Shown: positions 51,475 through 60,877, numbered from the stretch's first letter. The stretch: 64,000 nucleotides of DNA from UMGS1696 sp964623635 (GCA_964623635.1 CAZUUA010000006.1:1-64000); one strand, 5' to 3'. Notes: generated by a model from the letters alone, not told the origin. Made by a program: numbers and translations.

Positions 51475-51584
51475 TGTGTAATTGCTGCACAATAACGACC
51501 TGGGGCGCCGCCGTACAATTTCGCCCCGGATCCGTGTGGACGTACCCTTATCCATTGTGAACAAGCAGAAACGAGGTGTTTTGT

Positions 51585-52724
51585 ATGCGTAAGATCGCTT
51601 GGCTTTTGGTACTGCTGATGTTGCCTCTTGCCGGCTGTGTTTCGACAAATGAGCCCGAATCCGATACGACAGCGGAACTGGAGACACTATCCGAGGAACC
51701 CGGAGCCACTACGGAAACGGAGCTATCGGAGACAGAAGTTTCCGACCCAGTACCTTCTGAGGAGCCCACTCCCACCGATGAGCAGGGAGCTGCCGAGGAG
51801 CAAGGTACCACAGAATTTGCCTACAGTGCGGAGGCACAGGCTGCCATCGAAGGCTTGTACGTTAACCTGTGGAACGAAGAATTTGCCGCCAGCTATTTGG
51901 GGTATCGGGAAGAGGGTGACACCAGCACGCTGTCCGAGTGGCTGCAGGACAACTGTCCCATGCTGACCAGCTTTTGGCCGTTCCTGGCGGAGATTCCGGA
52001 AGAGGACATTGTTGGCGACCACGGCTATCTGTACTGTATCGTGCCCATGGATGCAAGCGTCCAGTTCACGGTAAAGGGCCTGGAGTGGGAGAATGGTGGC
52101 GATAATATGCCGCCCAGTTCCTCCGAGGTGCTGTATGTTCCCCAGCTCGATCGTCCCTTCCTGCTGTATTCCACCTGCGAGTCCTGGGTGGATAATGCCG
52201 ATGTGGTCCTCGAGTTCGTGGAAGCGGATGGCTTTGAGGGCGTATGGACTCCCGTGCTGGAACCGGACGGATCTATTACGAACCCACTGGCACAGGACGG
52301 CGGTTATACGATCGTGGACTTTGCCAGTCTCTATGATATCGGCGATTATGTGCCGCACCTGCAAAGTGGCACGGATGCGGATTCCGGATGGCTGCCACCC
52401 ACAGAGACCGGTCTTGCCAATACCACCTGGTATAGCGACAACGGCTGGCTGCTGTCCTTTGGCGAGGACGGAAATGCGGAAGACGGCATGGTGCTGTATT
52501 ATACCGAAGGAGAAGAAGGCACGCTGACGCCGTACTACGAAGGTACCTGGTGGATGGAGGACGACGGATTGTGTCTGGGTGTTTACGATGGCAACTGCCC
52601 GTTCCCACTGTTGATCTCTCCTTCCGGGGAACAGCTCGTCATCATGCGAGCGGACGATGGCTCCGTGCTACCCTTCTTCGTGGAAGGACAGACCATCTGC
52701 AGCCTGTCCATCGTGTATGGCTGA
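51585..52724 (+). CDS. Lipoprotein of unknown function
   Basis: A 379-residue lipoprotein. The signal peptide ends in lipobox LAGC (Cys near residue 17), and an acidic Glu/Thr/Ser/Pro-rich linker of about 60 residues follows. The mature domain is rich in Trp, Asp and Glu. Its last third (ANTTWYSDNGWLLSFGEDGN, YEGTWWMEDDGLCLGVYDG) looks like a lipocalin-type beta barrel with alternating strands. I do not recognise the N-terminal domain. ATG 51585 has GAGG 8 bases upstream. The structured RNA candidate and its terminator precede it. Confidence 0.75.
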   Translation: MRKIAWLLVLLMLPLAGCVSTNEPESDTTAELETLSEEPGATTETELSETEVSDPVPSEEPTPTDEQGAAEEQGTTEFAYSAEAQAAIEGLYVNLWNEEFAASYLGYREEGDTSTLSEWLQDNCPMLTSFWPFLAEIPEEDIVGDHGYLYCIVPMDASVQFTVKGLEWENGGDNMPPSSSEVLYVPQLDRPFLLYSTCESWVDNADVVLEFVEADGFEGVWTPVLEPDGSITNPLAQDGGYTIVDFASLYDIGDYVPHLQSGTDADSGWLPPTETGLANTTWYSDNGWLLSFGEDGNAEDGMVLYYTEGEEGTLTPYYEGTWWMEDDGLCLGVYDGNCPFPLLISPSGEQLVIMRADDGSVLPFFVEGQTICSLSIVYG

Positions 52725-52796
52725 TAACAAAGGGAACGCTGATCCGAGAGTACCCAAAATGACCTGCCTGCAAACAGATTTAAAAGCAAAGCAAAC

Positions 52797-52830
52797 GACC
52801 GGGTCGTCCCAAAAGGATACCCGGTCATTT
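52797..52830. terminator. Terminator between lipoprotein and GH2 gene
   Basis: GACCGGGT (52797-52804) pairs with ACCCGGTC (52819-52826). It serves the convergent genes on both sides. Confidence 0.75.
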
Positions 52831-52847
52831 CTTGTATATACCTTTAT

Positions 52848-55442
52848 TTACTGTTCGCTTCTCAGCAGTACGCCAACGCCATACCGGCCGCTCTTTCTGC
52901 CGTACAGCGCCAGACCTGCCTCTTCCTCTGTGGCAAAGGTCAGGGTAAAGCTTTCCTTGGTCTGCAGCTTCAACAGCAGTGCCGACGGAAGCTTCACGTC
53001 ACACAGGTAGCCGTAGGAGCCTGCTTCGTCCAGGTGGTAGATGCTGGGCTGGTAGTGATGGGACAGGGCACCACGAGAATCGGCAGGTGCATCCGGCAGC
53101 AGCATAGTGGTCACCGGTACGCCATCGATGGACACAACCACCTTGCCCGGATAGGGTGTAGCATCGGTCTGAACAAAGGAGTTCAGGTTCTCGCCGGGAT
53201 CACACCGGTAGCCAAGCATATAGTTCAGATCGACCTTGGTATCCTTGTCTTTCGCCGGATAGTCGTGGGTCATGGGGAACCGGGTGGAAATCTCCGCCAG
53301 CAGCCGTACATCCTTCGCCGCTGCAAAGCCGGGAATGTCCGCCGTCTTGACAACCGTAGAGAACGCCCCCTTGCCCAGTCCGCTGACCTTTTCCACCTTG
53401 GCTTCGATCACGCGATCAAACCCATCGGTCCGGAAGTCTGCCGGAGACAGCACCAGTGCATCCAGTCTGCTACCGGCGATATCAAAGAGGATACCGTTTT
53501 GCATGATGGTCTCCTCCTTGTCCACCAGCGCAAAGGACAACAGGGCAGTGCCATCGTGCTCGGGCATGGTTAGCTGGATCGCACCGGCCGGGAAGGCACC
53601 ATAGCCCTTCCAAACCAGCTGGATCTCGCCACTGTCAGCCACATAGTCGCCATCCACTGGATCGTTCACCGTGAACTGCCATGCAACCGTCAGCAGCTTG
53701 CCGTGCCGCTTGTCCGTGAAGCTGGAACCAAACAGGGGTACAGTCACCGTATCGCCGGGCTGTACGGTGGTCATGGGTGCAAAGTCGGCGCCTACGTAAT
53801 CCTGGCTGTGCAGATCCCGCAGGGTCATGCCATAGCTGTCGTAGCCGAAATCCTTGTCGCCGTTGTCAATCTTGTAGTAGCCGTTGAATTCGTTGACCAC
53901 ATCGTGGAATTCCGTGAACACAAAGCCACACAGCTTGTCATGCCGCCGGAATTCGTTGATCATATATTTGTACTGCCAGGAGATATCGCTTTCCCCGGCA
54001 TTGCCTTCGATGCCCCATACATTGCCGCATTCGCTGTTCATGCAGGGCACATCGGTCTGGGTGTAGCCTTCCTTGTAGTTGTTGTGAGAGCCTTCGTACG
54101 CATTGTTGCAGAAGGTGTCCACCACATCCTTGACCCGCTCGTAGCCGTTGGCGTAGAAGTGCCAGGTATTTACATCGGTGATGGTGTGGTCGCTGTTGCA
54201 GGGAGAATTGTCCTCCACCAGTCTGGTGGGATCCAGTGCCTTTGCCTTTTCCCAGCAGTGTACCACCCACTTGGCCGTCTCTTCGGTGTAGGCTCTGCCA
54301 TTTCCGTCGGGACGATTGGTGAACAGCCCCCAGGTCTCGTTGAAAATGACCCAATAGAAAATGGACGGATGGATCCGGTCACGCAGGATCTGCTCTTCCA
54401 TTTCCACTTCGTACTGTGCTCTGGTCTCCGGCAGCGGTTCGGCCCAGAAGCAGGGGATATCCTCCATGATCAGCAGCCCCAGCTTATCGGCCCAGTACAG
54501 CTTCAGCGGTTCCTCGGCCTTGATGTGGATCCGAGCCATATTGATACCGATCCGCTTCAGCCGCAGGATCTCTTCCCGGCAGTCGTCGTCACCGGGCAGG
54601 GTAAAGAAGCCTTTGGGATTGAAGGACTGGTCCAGTACCCCATTGATGAAGTAAGGCTTGCCGTTCAGGGTGATGTAGTGCCGGTTTTCCGTGCCAAACT
54701 TGCCGGTGCCGATTTCCCGGATCCCGAAATAGGTGGAGACGATATCGTCACCCAGGGTCAGCGTGCCCTCGTACAGATTCGGTTCTTCCGGACTCCACCA
54801 CTTAGGCTCTGCCACGTGCAGTACCAGCTCTGCCCGGTTGTCGTTCACTACAGCGGTACCGGTGGTGTCGCCAAAGGTCGCTGTAATGGTGTCGCCGTCC
54901 TTGGCACCAACGGTGGTGATGGTGTAGGTCACCGTGCCGTCCAGCTTGGTGGTGTTTGCGAAATCGGCGATATACGTATCCGGTCGTGCTTCCAGCCAGG
55001 GTGTCTGCCAGATACCCTTGGCATCGCCGTAGCCCTGTTTGCCATAGGTCTGGCTCCGGTCAGCTGTATCGGTGGCACAGACTTCGATGGTGTTGTCTCC
55101 GGTTCTGTCCCAAACATCGGTAACTTCAAACCGGAAAGGCATATACCCACCACGATGGCTGCCCAGCTCTTTTCCGTTGACGGTCACGGTGCAGGTGTAG
55201 TCCACGGCACCAAAGTGCAGGAAGATGCGGTGGTTAGCCGGATCCCAGCGAACGGTGCGGCGGTAGTAAGCGGTGCCATCCTTGGCTTCGTCGACACCGG
55301 ACAGCGGTGAACCCCAGGGATAAGGCACTTCGATGACCTTGTCGTAGGTGGGTGCGTCAAAGGAGAAGTCCCAGGCGCCATTCAGGTTCAGCCACTGGGG
55401 AACTTCCTTGTAAGGTTGGGGATAGCGGATCTTTTGCAGCAT
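52848..55442 (-). CDS. Glycoside hydrolase family 2 protein (beta-galactosidase/glucuronidase-like)
   Basis: An 864-residue intracellular GH2 enzyme. The sugar-binding jelly-roll (about residues 1-180) includes YYRRTVRW and GAVDYTCTVTVNGKELG. An Ig-like domain and the TIM barrel follow. FNETWG (near residue 360) holds the acid/base Glu, and CMNSECGN the nucleophile Glu. An extra C-terminal beta region runs to the end. The length and absence of a signal peptide suit cytosolic hydrolysis of an imported beta-glycoside. It is divergent from an AraC regulator, which probably controls it. Confidence 0.85.
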   Translation of the reverse strand: MLQKIRYPQPYKEVPQWLNLNGAWDFSFDAPTYDKVIEVPYPWGSPLSGVDEAKDGTAYYRRTVRWDPANHRIFLHFGAVDYTCTVTVNGKELGSHRGGYMPFRFEVTDVWDRTGDNTIEVCATDTADRSQTYGKQGYGDAKGIWQTPWLEARPDTYIADFANTTKLDGTVTYTITTVGAKDGDTITATFGDTTGTAVVNDNRAELVLHVAEPKWWSPEEPNLYEGTLTLGDDIVSTYFGIREIGTGKFGTENRHYITLNGKPYFINGVLDQSFNPKGFFTLPGDDDCREEILRLKRIGINMARIHIKAEEPLKLYWADKLGLLIMEDIPCFWAEPLPETRAQYEVEMEEQILRDRIHPSIFYWVIFNETWGLFTNRPDGNGRAYTEETAKWVVHCWEKAKALDPTRLVEDNSPCNSDHTITDVNTWHFYANGYERVKDVVDTFCNNAYEGSHNNYKEGYTQTDVPCMNSECGNVWGIEGNAGESDISWQYKYMINEFRRHDKLCGFVFTEFHDVVNEFNGYYKIDNGDKDFGYDSYGMTLRDLHSQDYVGADFAPMTTVQPGDTVTVPLFGSSFTDKRHGKLLTVAWQFTVNDPVDGDYVADSGEIQLVWKGYGAFPAGAIQLTMPEHDGTALLSFALVDKEETIMQNGILFDIAGSRLDALVLSPADFRTDGFDRVIEAKVEKVSGLGKGAFSTVVKTADIPGFAAAKDVRLLAEISTRFPMTHDYPAKDKDTKVDLNYMLGYRCDPGENLNSFVQTDATPYPGKVVVSIDGVPVTTMLLPDAPADSRGALSHHYQPSIYHLDEAGSYGYLCDVKLPSALLLKLQTKESFTLTFATEEEAGLALYGRKSGRYGVGVLLRSEQ

Positions 55443-55480
55443 AAATGAAAGTCCTCTCTATATTGGATTGGGTTGACACC

Positions 55481-55509
55481 ATTATACCATATTTTTCGGA
55501 AATTAACAA
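55481..55509 (-). promoter_or_regulatory. Promoter of GH2 gene
   Basis: Minus strand TTGTTA (55509-55504), 17-base spacer, TATAAT (55486-55481). Confidence 0.75.
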
Positions 55510-55538
55510 TGGTTTTTGCGTTTTTTCTTTTTGCTCTG

Positions 55539-55567
55539 TTGACATTGGCTGAAAAAACAGGTATACT
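55539..55567 (+). promoter_or_regulatory. Promoter of AraC regulator
   Basis: TTGACA (55539-55544), 17-base spacer, TATACT (55562-55567): near consensus. It lies back-to-back with the GH2 promoter, about 30 bases apart. Confidence 0.88.
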
Positions 55568-55634
55568 ATTGGCAAAGCACAGGATCAGAGCGAAACATAG
55601 ATCCTATCGGGCCAAAGAAGCGGAGGGTGTTATG

Positions 55635-56549
55635 ATGGATATTTTGACCCGTATGGCAGCGGCCAAAAAGCTCAGTCGATACAAGCTGTATCTGCAAAAC
55701 AATATGTTCCGGGGAAGTGTGATCTGGTGTCGTACGGCCTACAGCAAATGGGAAGGCATGGCCCCTACCGCACCCAACCAGCACACCTTCTATGAGCTGC
55801 ACTACGTATTGGAAGGCAGTCTTACGGTCTCGTGGGGCTCCCCGGATGCACGTTCCATGAATGCACAACCGCCGTTTGTTGTGGGTGCCGGGCAGTTTGT
55901 CCTGATCCCACCACGTTGCCTGCATCAGTTGACGCCAAATGATATGGCACTGGAAAAGCTGGTTTGTGGATTCGTTCTGGATAGCGACAAGGATTTTGTT
56001 TGCCAGGCCTTGACCCATCTGCCGCGTCACGCCTGTGCTGCTACCGAGGCCATGCCGACCTATGTGGAGCTGATGCTGGAAAACGCCATGACGGGACGTG
56101 CCGGTTCCACGACCACCATCGGCAACCTGCTGGAATGTCTGCTCATGGAGGTACTGCGGCAGCTCTCGCCGGACAGCCTGGAGAAAAGCGGCGACCGCAA
56201 GGTATTCGAAAACGACCTGCGGATCCGGGAACTGGAGTCCACCATTACATCGAGCATTCGGGAACCCGGCGGCAATGCACGTCTGACCGGCGAAGCACTC
56301 GCTGCCCAAATGAACATCAGCCTGCGCCACCTGAATCGGCTGACCGGTCGTTATCTTGGCTGCTCCGTGGGACAATATATGGCACAGGTGCGCCTGGAAT
56401 ATATCAAGGAGCTATTATATATCCATGAACTGTCCCTACAAGATATTGCAGAGAAGACCGGCTTTCAATCGGAGTATGCACTGAGTCGGTTTTTCAAGAC
56501 CCAAGAGGGAATGTCCATTGGTGTATATCGCCGAAGTCTAGAACAGTGA
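55635..56549 (+). CDS. AraC-family regulator, cupin type
   Basis: A 304-residue regulator. The N-terminal half is a cupin-like sugar-sensing domain (HTFYELHYVLEGSLTVSWG, FVLIPPRCLHQLTP). The C-terminal AraC domain has two helix-turn-helices, including LAAQMNISLRHLNRLTGRY and LQDIAEKTGFQSEYALSRFF. ATG 55635 is preferred to the adjacent ATG 55632 by ribosome-site spacing (GGAGGG at 55622). Such regulators usually activate the neighbouring glycosidase gene when its sugar is present, here the divergent GH2 gene. Confidence 0.87.
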   Translation: MDILTRMAAAKKLSRYKLYLQNNMFRGSVIWCRTAYSKWEGMAPTAPNQHTFYELHYVLEGSLTVSWGSPDARSMNAQPPFVVGAGQFVLIPPRCLHQLTPNDMALEKLVCGFVLDSDKDFVCQALTHLPRHACAATEAMPTYVELMLENAMTGRAGSTTTIGNLLECLLMEVLRQLSPDSLEKSGDRKVFENDLRIRELESTITSSIREPGGNARLTGEALAAQMNISLRHLNRLTGRYLGCSVGQYMAQVRLEYIKELLYIHELSLQDIAEKTGFQSEYALSRFFKTQEGMSIGVYRRSLEQ

Positions 56550-56598
56550 TGACCGATTCGGTTGGGTGTGTGTCCGATTTTGTTACCGGCTCAGCGGC

Positions 56599-56626
56599 AA
56601 AATATGTGAAATACGCCACATATTTT
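56599..56626. terminator. Stem-loop after AraC gene (probable terminator)
   Basis: AAAATATGTG (56599-56608) pairs perfectly with CACATATTTT (56617-56626) around an 8-base loop. The only T-run is the end of the stem. Confidence 0.55.
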
Positions 56627-56724
56627 GTGAATTCTGTGGAAGCGATCCACAAAAGAGCGGCAAAAACGGAATCTTTACGGAAAACTGCACAGGTTTTTTC
56701 TAAAAATCACACATAAAAAACCGA

Positions 56725-56773
56725 CATGGACAAAATGTGCAGATGTCCGAAAATGGTATGTATATGTCCAAAA
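56725..56773. promoter_or_regulatory. Repeated TGTCC-A motifs upstream of surface protein gene
   Basis: Between the AraC gene and the surface protein the 336-base gap 56550-56885 holds no gene. TGGACAAAAT, TGTCCGAAAA and TGTCCAAAAC occur within 50 bases, just upstream of the promoter at 56779-56807. They may be half sites of a regulator, perhaps the AraC protein encoded next door. Confidence 0.4.
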
Positions 56774-56778
56774 CTGCT

Positions 56779-56807
56779 ATTGTGTATCCGGAAAAAATCG
56801 GTATAAT
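56779..56807 (+). promoter_or_regulatory. Promoter of surface protein gene
   Basis: ATTGTG (56779-56784), 17-base spacer, TATAAT (56802-56807). Confidence 0.65.
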
Positions 56808-56885
56808 GTAAGTAATGCTACAACCTGTGGTAAAGATCCTGCTGCACAGATATACGCTGTATGCAAAGTTACAAGGAGGCATAGT

Positions 56886-57764
56886 ATGAAACACATAATT
56901 ACATCGATCCTGCTCGCTGCACTGTTGTCCGTTGGTACACTGGCTGCGGATGTACCGTATACTGCATTCTACAAGGCTGCGGATATGCCTGTAGATGGGG
57001 CTGCCGTCACTGCCACGACCACCAAGGGCTCCATCCACGATAAGGTGCTCACCTGTGTCGAAAAAGGGGAAAACGCAGAAGGCAGCGGCTTTACGTTCAC
57101 CTTCACCGTGCCGGAAGATGGCGACTATACCGTTTGGGGTCGTGTATTCTACGCCGACCAGTCCAGCAACTCCATCCACTATTCCGTAGACGGCGGTGAA
57201 TCCATGGTTTGGGACTTCCCGGACGAAAGTGACAACGAAGCCGAAGAAAAGAACGATCCGTCCCTGATGCCGGTGTGCTATGGTTCCTGGCAGTATTTCT
57301 ATCTGACCTATCGGCAGGAAGGTAAGTATTCGGATACCGATATGTACGGCACATGGACCATCGAGCATGACCAGTGGCGCCACGCTCCCAACGTACTGTC
57401 CCTGAAAGCCGGCGAGCACAGCATCCACTTTGTGGGTCGGGAAACGGGCTGGTGCATCGATGAGCTGGTGGTGACCGAGCTGGCCGCCGCTGACTATGAC
57501 CCCAACTATTACGTAGGCAACCTGGATATTCTGGATCCCTGTCAGTTCTGCGGCACCTATTGGCAGCACTACTATAAGGACATCTACGCCGCCACCGGTG
57601 TGACCGCCGAGGAATACTACCACAGTACGCTGTATCCGGAAGTGGAACTGGTGAGCAGTGCCGATACCGCCGTGACCACCGCACCGCAGACGGCCGATGT
57701 GACCCTGGTGCTGTGCGCCGTGGCTGCACTGACCGGTGCCATCGCTTCCAAGAAACGCAGATAA
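56886..57764 (+). CDS. Secreted surface protein with sortase-like C-terminal signal
   Basis: A 292-residue secreted protein. The N-terminal signal peptide is MKHIITSILLAALLSVGTLA. The middle (about 40-190) looks like a carbohydrate-binding beta sandwich (FTFTVPEDGDYTVWGRVFY, IHFVGRETGWCIDELVVTE). The C-terminus reads APQTAD, a hydrophobic stretch of about 17 residues and KKRR. That is the layout of a sortase substrate, with PQTAD in place of LPxTG. No catalytic domain is seen, so it may bind glycan at the cell surface. The sortase is not in this window. Confidence 0.7.
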   Translation: MKHIITSILLAALLSVGTLAADVPYTAFYKAADMPVDGAAVTATTTKGSIHDKVLTCVEKGENAEGSGFTFTFTVPEDGDYTVWGRVFYADQSSNSIHYSVDGGESMVWDFPDESDNEAEEKNDPSLMPVCYGSWQYFYLTYRQEGKYSDTDMYGTWTIEHDQWRHAPNVLSLKAGEHSIHFVGRETGWCIDELVVTELAAADYDPNYYVGNLDILDPCQFCGTYWQHYYKDIYAATGVTAEEYYHSTLYPEVELVSSADTAVTTAPQTADVTLVLCAVAALTGAIASKKRR

Positions 57765-57805
57765 GATATAGTACCTGAAAGAGCCTTCTTTATAGGAACC
57801 CCCAA

Positions 57806-57843
57806 AGATACCTGCTTTGCGACATCATGAGCAGGTGTCTTTT
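57806..57843 (+). terminator. Terminator of surface protein gene
   Basis: AGATACCTGCT pairs with AGCAGGTGTCT, with one G-T pair, then TTTT. Confidence 0.8.
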
Positions 57844-57871
57844 ATGTGTGGCGAATTTTTACGAATTTCTG

Positions 57872-57900
57872 TTGACTTTGGCTTTCCTATCCGTTATACT
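57872..57900 (+). promoter_or_regulatory. Promoter of beta-helix gene
   Basis: TTGACT (57872-57877), 17-base spacer, TATACT (57895-57900). Confidence 0.85.
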
Positions 57901-57937
57901 ATAAGTAACTATAACAGAAATGCAAAGGAGCTTTCCC

Positions 57938-59014
57938 ATGCTGAACGATACCACCATACGCACCATGATCGATATCGCCACCGCAGACGGCACCCGTCAG
58001 ATCGTGCTCACCGGCGAGTACACCATATATGAAACCGTTCTCATCCCATCGGATTTCACCATCGTGCTGGACAACTGCCGCCTGACCATGGCACCGGGTA
58101 CCTTCTGCAATCTGTTTCGCAACCGGCACGCCGACGATCCCTATGCCCGTACCGTCACCGATGCAGACCGAAATATTCGTATCATCGGCCGGGGCAAGGC
58201 GATCTTAGACGGTGGCGAATACAATGGTCTCTGCGAAGGGAACAGCGAAAAGGACGGCGGACCCCACATTTCCGTGAACAACCTGCTGCTGTTCGTCAAC
58301 GTGGACGGTTTTGTGATCCAGGGCATCCAGTGTCGCAACCAACGTTGGTGGGCACTGAACTTCCTGTTCTGCGCCCATGGCGTGCTCGAAAACATCGATT
58401 TTTGCGCCGACGACACACGCCTGCTGCCGGATGGGACCAGAGTCCATGGTCTGCGTCGGGACAGCTACGGCGAGGTGTACATCAAAAATGCCGACGGGAT
58501 CGACTTGCGCAGTGGCTGTCACGATATCCGCATCGAAAACATCACCGGTTTCACCGAGGACGACACCATCGCATTGACCGGCCTATGGGGGAAAACGGAG
58601 CAAATGTACCAGGTGGAAGGCGCCGATACCTCCATCCACAACGTGATCATCCGCAATGTCCAGAGCGCCGCCTACTGCACCAATGTACGGCTACTGAACC
58701 AAAGCGGTATCCGGCTGTACAACATCCTCATCGATGGGGTCATGGATACCTCCGCAGGCAGTCCCCATATGGACAGAGGCATCTACGCCGTTCGAATCGG
58801 GGACAACCACCTTTACGGGACCCGGCACTCCACACCGGAGGAAACAAAAAATATCACCGTGCGCAATATTTACGGCAGAGGAAGCACCGTGGTCCAGCTG
58901 GCAGGCTCCATCACAAATTTGGTGCTGGACAACATCTGCACCTTCGGCGAATGCAGCACAGCCGTAGACAACCAAGCCCGGCTCTATCGCAGTGACGGCA
59001 CGGAGATTCACTAA
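57938..59014 (+). CDS. Right-handed beta-helix protein (pectate lyase / GH28-like fold)
   Basis: A 358-residue protein with repeating strands of a parallel beta-helix. Runs such as NVDGFVIQGIQCRNQRWWAL, NADGIDLRSGCHDIRIENIT and GFTEDDTIALTG resemble GH28 polygalacturonases: NxDGIDl and the paired Asp of EDDTIAL are positioned like catalytic Asp residues. No signal peptide is present, so it is intracellular. It could be a glycan hydrolase or epimerase. AAGGAG lies 10 bases before ATG 57938. It is probably co-transcribed with the zinc-ribbon gene 21 bases downstream. Confidence 0.75.
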   Translation: MLNDTTIRTMIDIATADGTRQIVLTGEYTIYETVLIPSDFTIVLDNCRLTMAPGTFCNLFRNRHADDPYARTVTDADRNIRIIGRGKAILDGGEYNGLCEGNSEKDGGPHISVNNLLLFVNVDGFVIQGIQCRNQRWWALNFLFCAHGVLENIDFCADDTRLLPDGTRVHGLRRDSYGEVYIKNADGIDLRSGCHDIRIENITGFTEDDTIALTGLWGKTEQMYQVEGADTSIHNVIIRNVQSAAYCTNVRLLNQSGIRLYNILIDGVMDTSAGSPHMDRGIYAVRIGDNHLYGTRHSTPEETKNITVRNIYGRGSTVVQLAGSITNLVLDNICTFGECSTAVDNQARLYRSDGTEIH

Positions 59015-59035
59015 GGTACGAAAGGAAAGTATTCC

Positions 59036-59458
59036 ATGAAAAGCATCAAACCCGGCCGTGGTCCCTCCTTCATGGGTGGGATCTCTGCCATATTTGCAGC
59101 ACTGTTTGGGGTGTTCTGGGTCATCATGGCCTGTGCCATGGGTGGCTGGTTCATGGCTCCGTTCGGACTGATCTTCATCGCCATTGCCGTGGTCAATGCC
59201 ATCCACTCCTTCAAGAACGCCACGAGCCAAAACCGCTATTCCAGCTTCGACATTGTGGACAGCGAAGAAGAACCGGATCCGCTGAACCTCAAATACGGCA
59301 AGACGGTCTCCAATGTGGTAGAATCGAAAAAGAAGTCGGAGCAGTCTAAACAGTCTGTGCAAACCGATACAGCAGAAAGCCACTTCTGTCCCTGGTGCGG
59401 TACTAGGGTGGACGGAGACTATGTGTTCTGCAACCATTGCGGCAAAAAGCTGCCCTGA
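59036..59458 (+). CDS. Small membrane protein with C-terminal zinc ribbon
   Basis: A 140-residue protein with two membrane helices (about residues 12-55), a charged linker and a C-terminal zinc ribbon (FCPWCGTRVDGDYVFCNHCGKKL) of the CxxC...CxxC type. Such proteins are common in Clostridia and lack assigned functions. It starts 21 bases after the beta-helix gene. Confidence 0.7.
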   Translation: MKSIKPGRGPSFMGGISAIFAALFGVFWVIMACAMGGWFMAPFGLIFIAIAVVNAIHSFKNATSQNRYSSFDIVDSEEEPDPLNLKYGKTVSNVVESKKKSEQSKQSVQTDTAESHFCPWCGTRVDGDYVFCNHCGKKLP

Positions 59459-59520
59459 CCCTGTCACAGAAACTTTACAGAAATAACCAATATTGTAACA
59501 GTTTATACGTTTTTCGCAGG

Positions 59521-59549
59521 TTGCAAAAGACAACGGATTCCGGTATAAT
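59521..59549 (+). promoter_or_regulatory. Promoter of AI-2E family gene
   Basis: TTGCAA (59521-59526), 17-base spacer, TATAAT (59544-59549). Confidence 0.75.
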
Positions 59550-59611
59550 GAGAATGGTTGTCCGAGTCAGATGACCGTATCTTGTGAGAAAATTGATGGA
59601 GTTTGCCATAC

Positions 59612-60877
59612 ATGAAACTGGAAATCAAACAACTTTTCAAGATCGCCGGTGTGGTGTTTCTGACCTACCTGGCGATCCAATTCTGGCCGCAGGTCGTTAC
59701 GCTTTTCTCCGCACTGCTGGGTGCTGCCTTTCCGCTGATCGTGGGAGCCTGTATCGCCTATGTGGTGGGTATCCTGATGAGCTGGTTCGAGCGGCACTAT
59801 TTCCCACGCAGCCGGCAGAAATGGGCACAGAAGTCCCGGACTGTGGTGTGTCTTTTGGCGGCATTTTTGTCGCTGCTTCTGATCGTAGGTCTGGTCATCG
59901 GTCTGATCGTGCCGGAGCTCATCGACTGCTTTACGCTACTGTTCAAATTGGCACAGGAGAACCTGCCTCGGCTCATGGACGAGCTTTTGAACTATGCGGG
60001 TAGTCTGGATCTGCTGCCGGAGGATATTTTGGGATTTTTGGAAAATATCGACTGGAAATCCCGGATCGGCGACTTTTGGCAGGCGCTGACTACCGGAGTC
60101 GGTGGCGTGATGGGCACGGTGATCAAGACTGTATCCTCCGTATTTTCCGGTGTGGTGACCGCACTGCTTGCTCTCATCTTCTCTCTGTATCTGCTGATCG
60201 GCAAGCACAAGCTGAAAAACCAGGCAAATCGTATCCTGCAAAACTATTGCAAACCCAAGCTGTATAGCCGGATCCTGTATGTCCTGCGTACCCTGGATGA
60301 TTGCTTCCACAACTACATCGTGGGGCAGTGTACCGAGGCGGTGATTTTGGGGCTGCTGTGTACCATTGGTATGCTGTTGTTCCGTTTCCCCTACGCCACT
60401 ATGATCGGTGCACTCATCGCCTTTACCGCACTGATCCCCATCGCCGGTGCATACATCGGTGCCGGTGTGGGTGCGTTCATGATCCTGACCGTGTCGCCCA
60501 TTAAAGCTGTATTTTTCCTGATCTTTATCGTGGTCCTGCAGCAGCTGGAAGGGAACATCATCTATCCCCGTGTGGTAGGCTCGTCTATCGGTCTGCCGGG
60601 CATTTGGGTGCTGGCAGCAGTGACCGTGGGCGGCGGTATCTTAGGCGTTGGCGGTATGCTGCTGGGCGTACCCATGACGGCGGCGCTGTACCGGATCCTG
60701 CAGGAAGATCTGCACAGACGAGAGGGCAAGGCAAAAAAGACCCACGACGACGATGAGAATGCGGACGACGAAAAACCGGCGCCTGTTGTGTCCCCACGAC
60801 CGCACCCGGATACAGAACCGGAAAAGCCTGCATCCATGCCCAAGCCAAAGGCGAAAAAGAATAAGAAAAAGAAGTGA
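59612..60877 (+). CDS. AI-2E family transporter
   Basis: A 421-residue membrane protein with about eight helices. LIVGACIAYVVGILMSWFE near the start, the amphipathic middle region (NLPRLMDELLNYAG, TTGVGGVMGTVIKTVSSVFS) and the C-terminal QQLEGNIIYPRVVGSSIGLPGIWVL are family blocks. The family includes the AI-2 exporter TqsA and several ion exchangers; which applies here is open. The tail after residue 370 is soluble, with acidic then Lys-rich runs and Pro-rich spacing (KPKAKKNKKKK). Confidence 0.85.
   Translation: MKLEIKQLFKIAGVVFLTYLAIQFWPQVVTLFSALLGAAFPLIVGACIAYVVGILMSWFERHYFPRSRQKWAQKSRTVVCLLAAFLSLLLIVGLVIGLIVPELIDCFTLLFKLAQENLPRLMDELLNYAGSLDLLPEDILGFLENIDWKSRIGDFWQALTTGVGGVMGTVIKTVSSVFSGVVTALLALIFSLYLLIGKHKLKNQANRILQNYCKPKLYSRILYVLRTLDDCFHNYIVGQCTEAVILGLLCTIGMLLFRFPYATMIGALIAFTALIPIAGAYIGAGVGAFMILTVSPIKAVFFLIFIVVLQQLEGNIIYPRVVGSSIGLPGIWVLAAVTVGGGILGVGGMLLGVPMTAALYRILQEDLHRREGKAKKTHDDDENADDEKPAPVVSPRPHPDTEPEKPASMPKPKAKKNKKKK

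Noticed and set aside
51332..51481. A 49-codon ORF inside the structured RNA candidate
   Set aside because: It runs through the hairpins and the terminator stem and has unusual codons (AGA, ATA). It is more likely part of an RNA.
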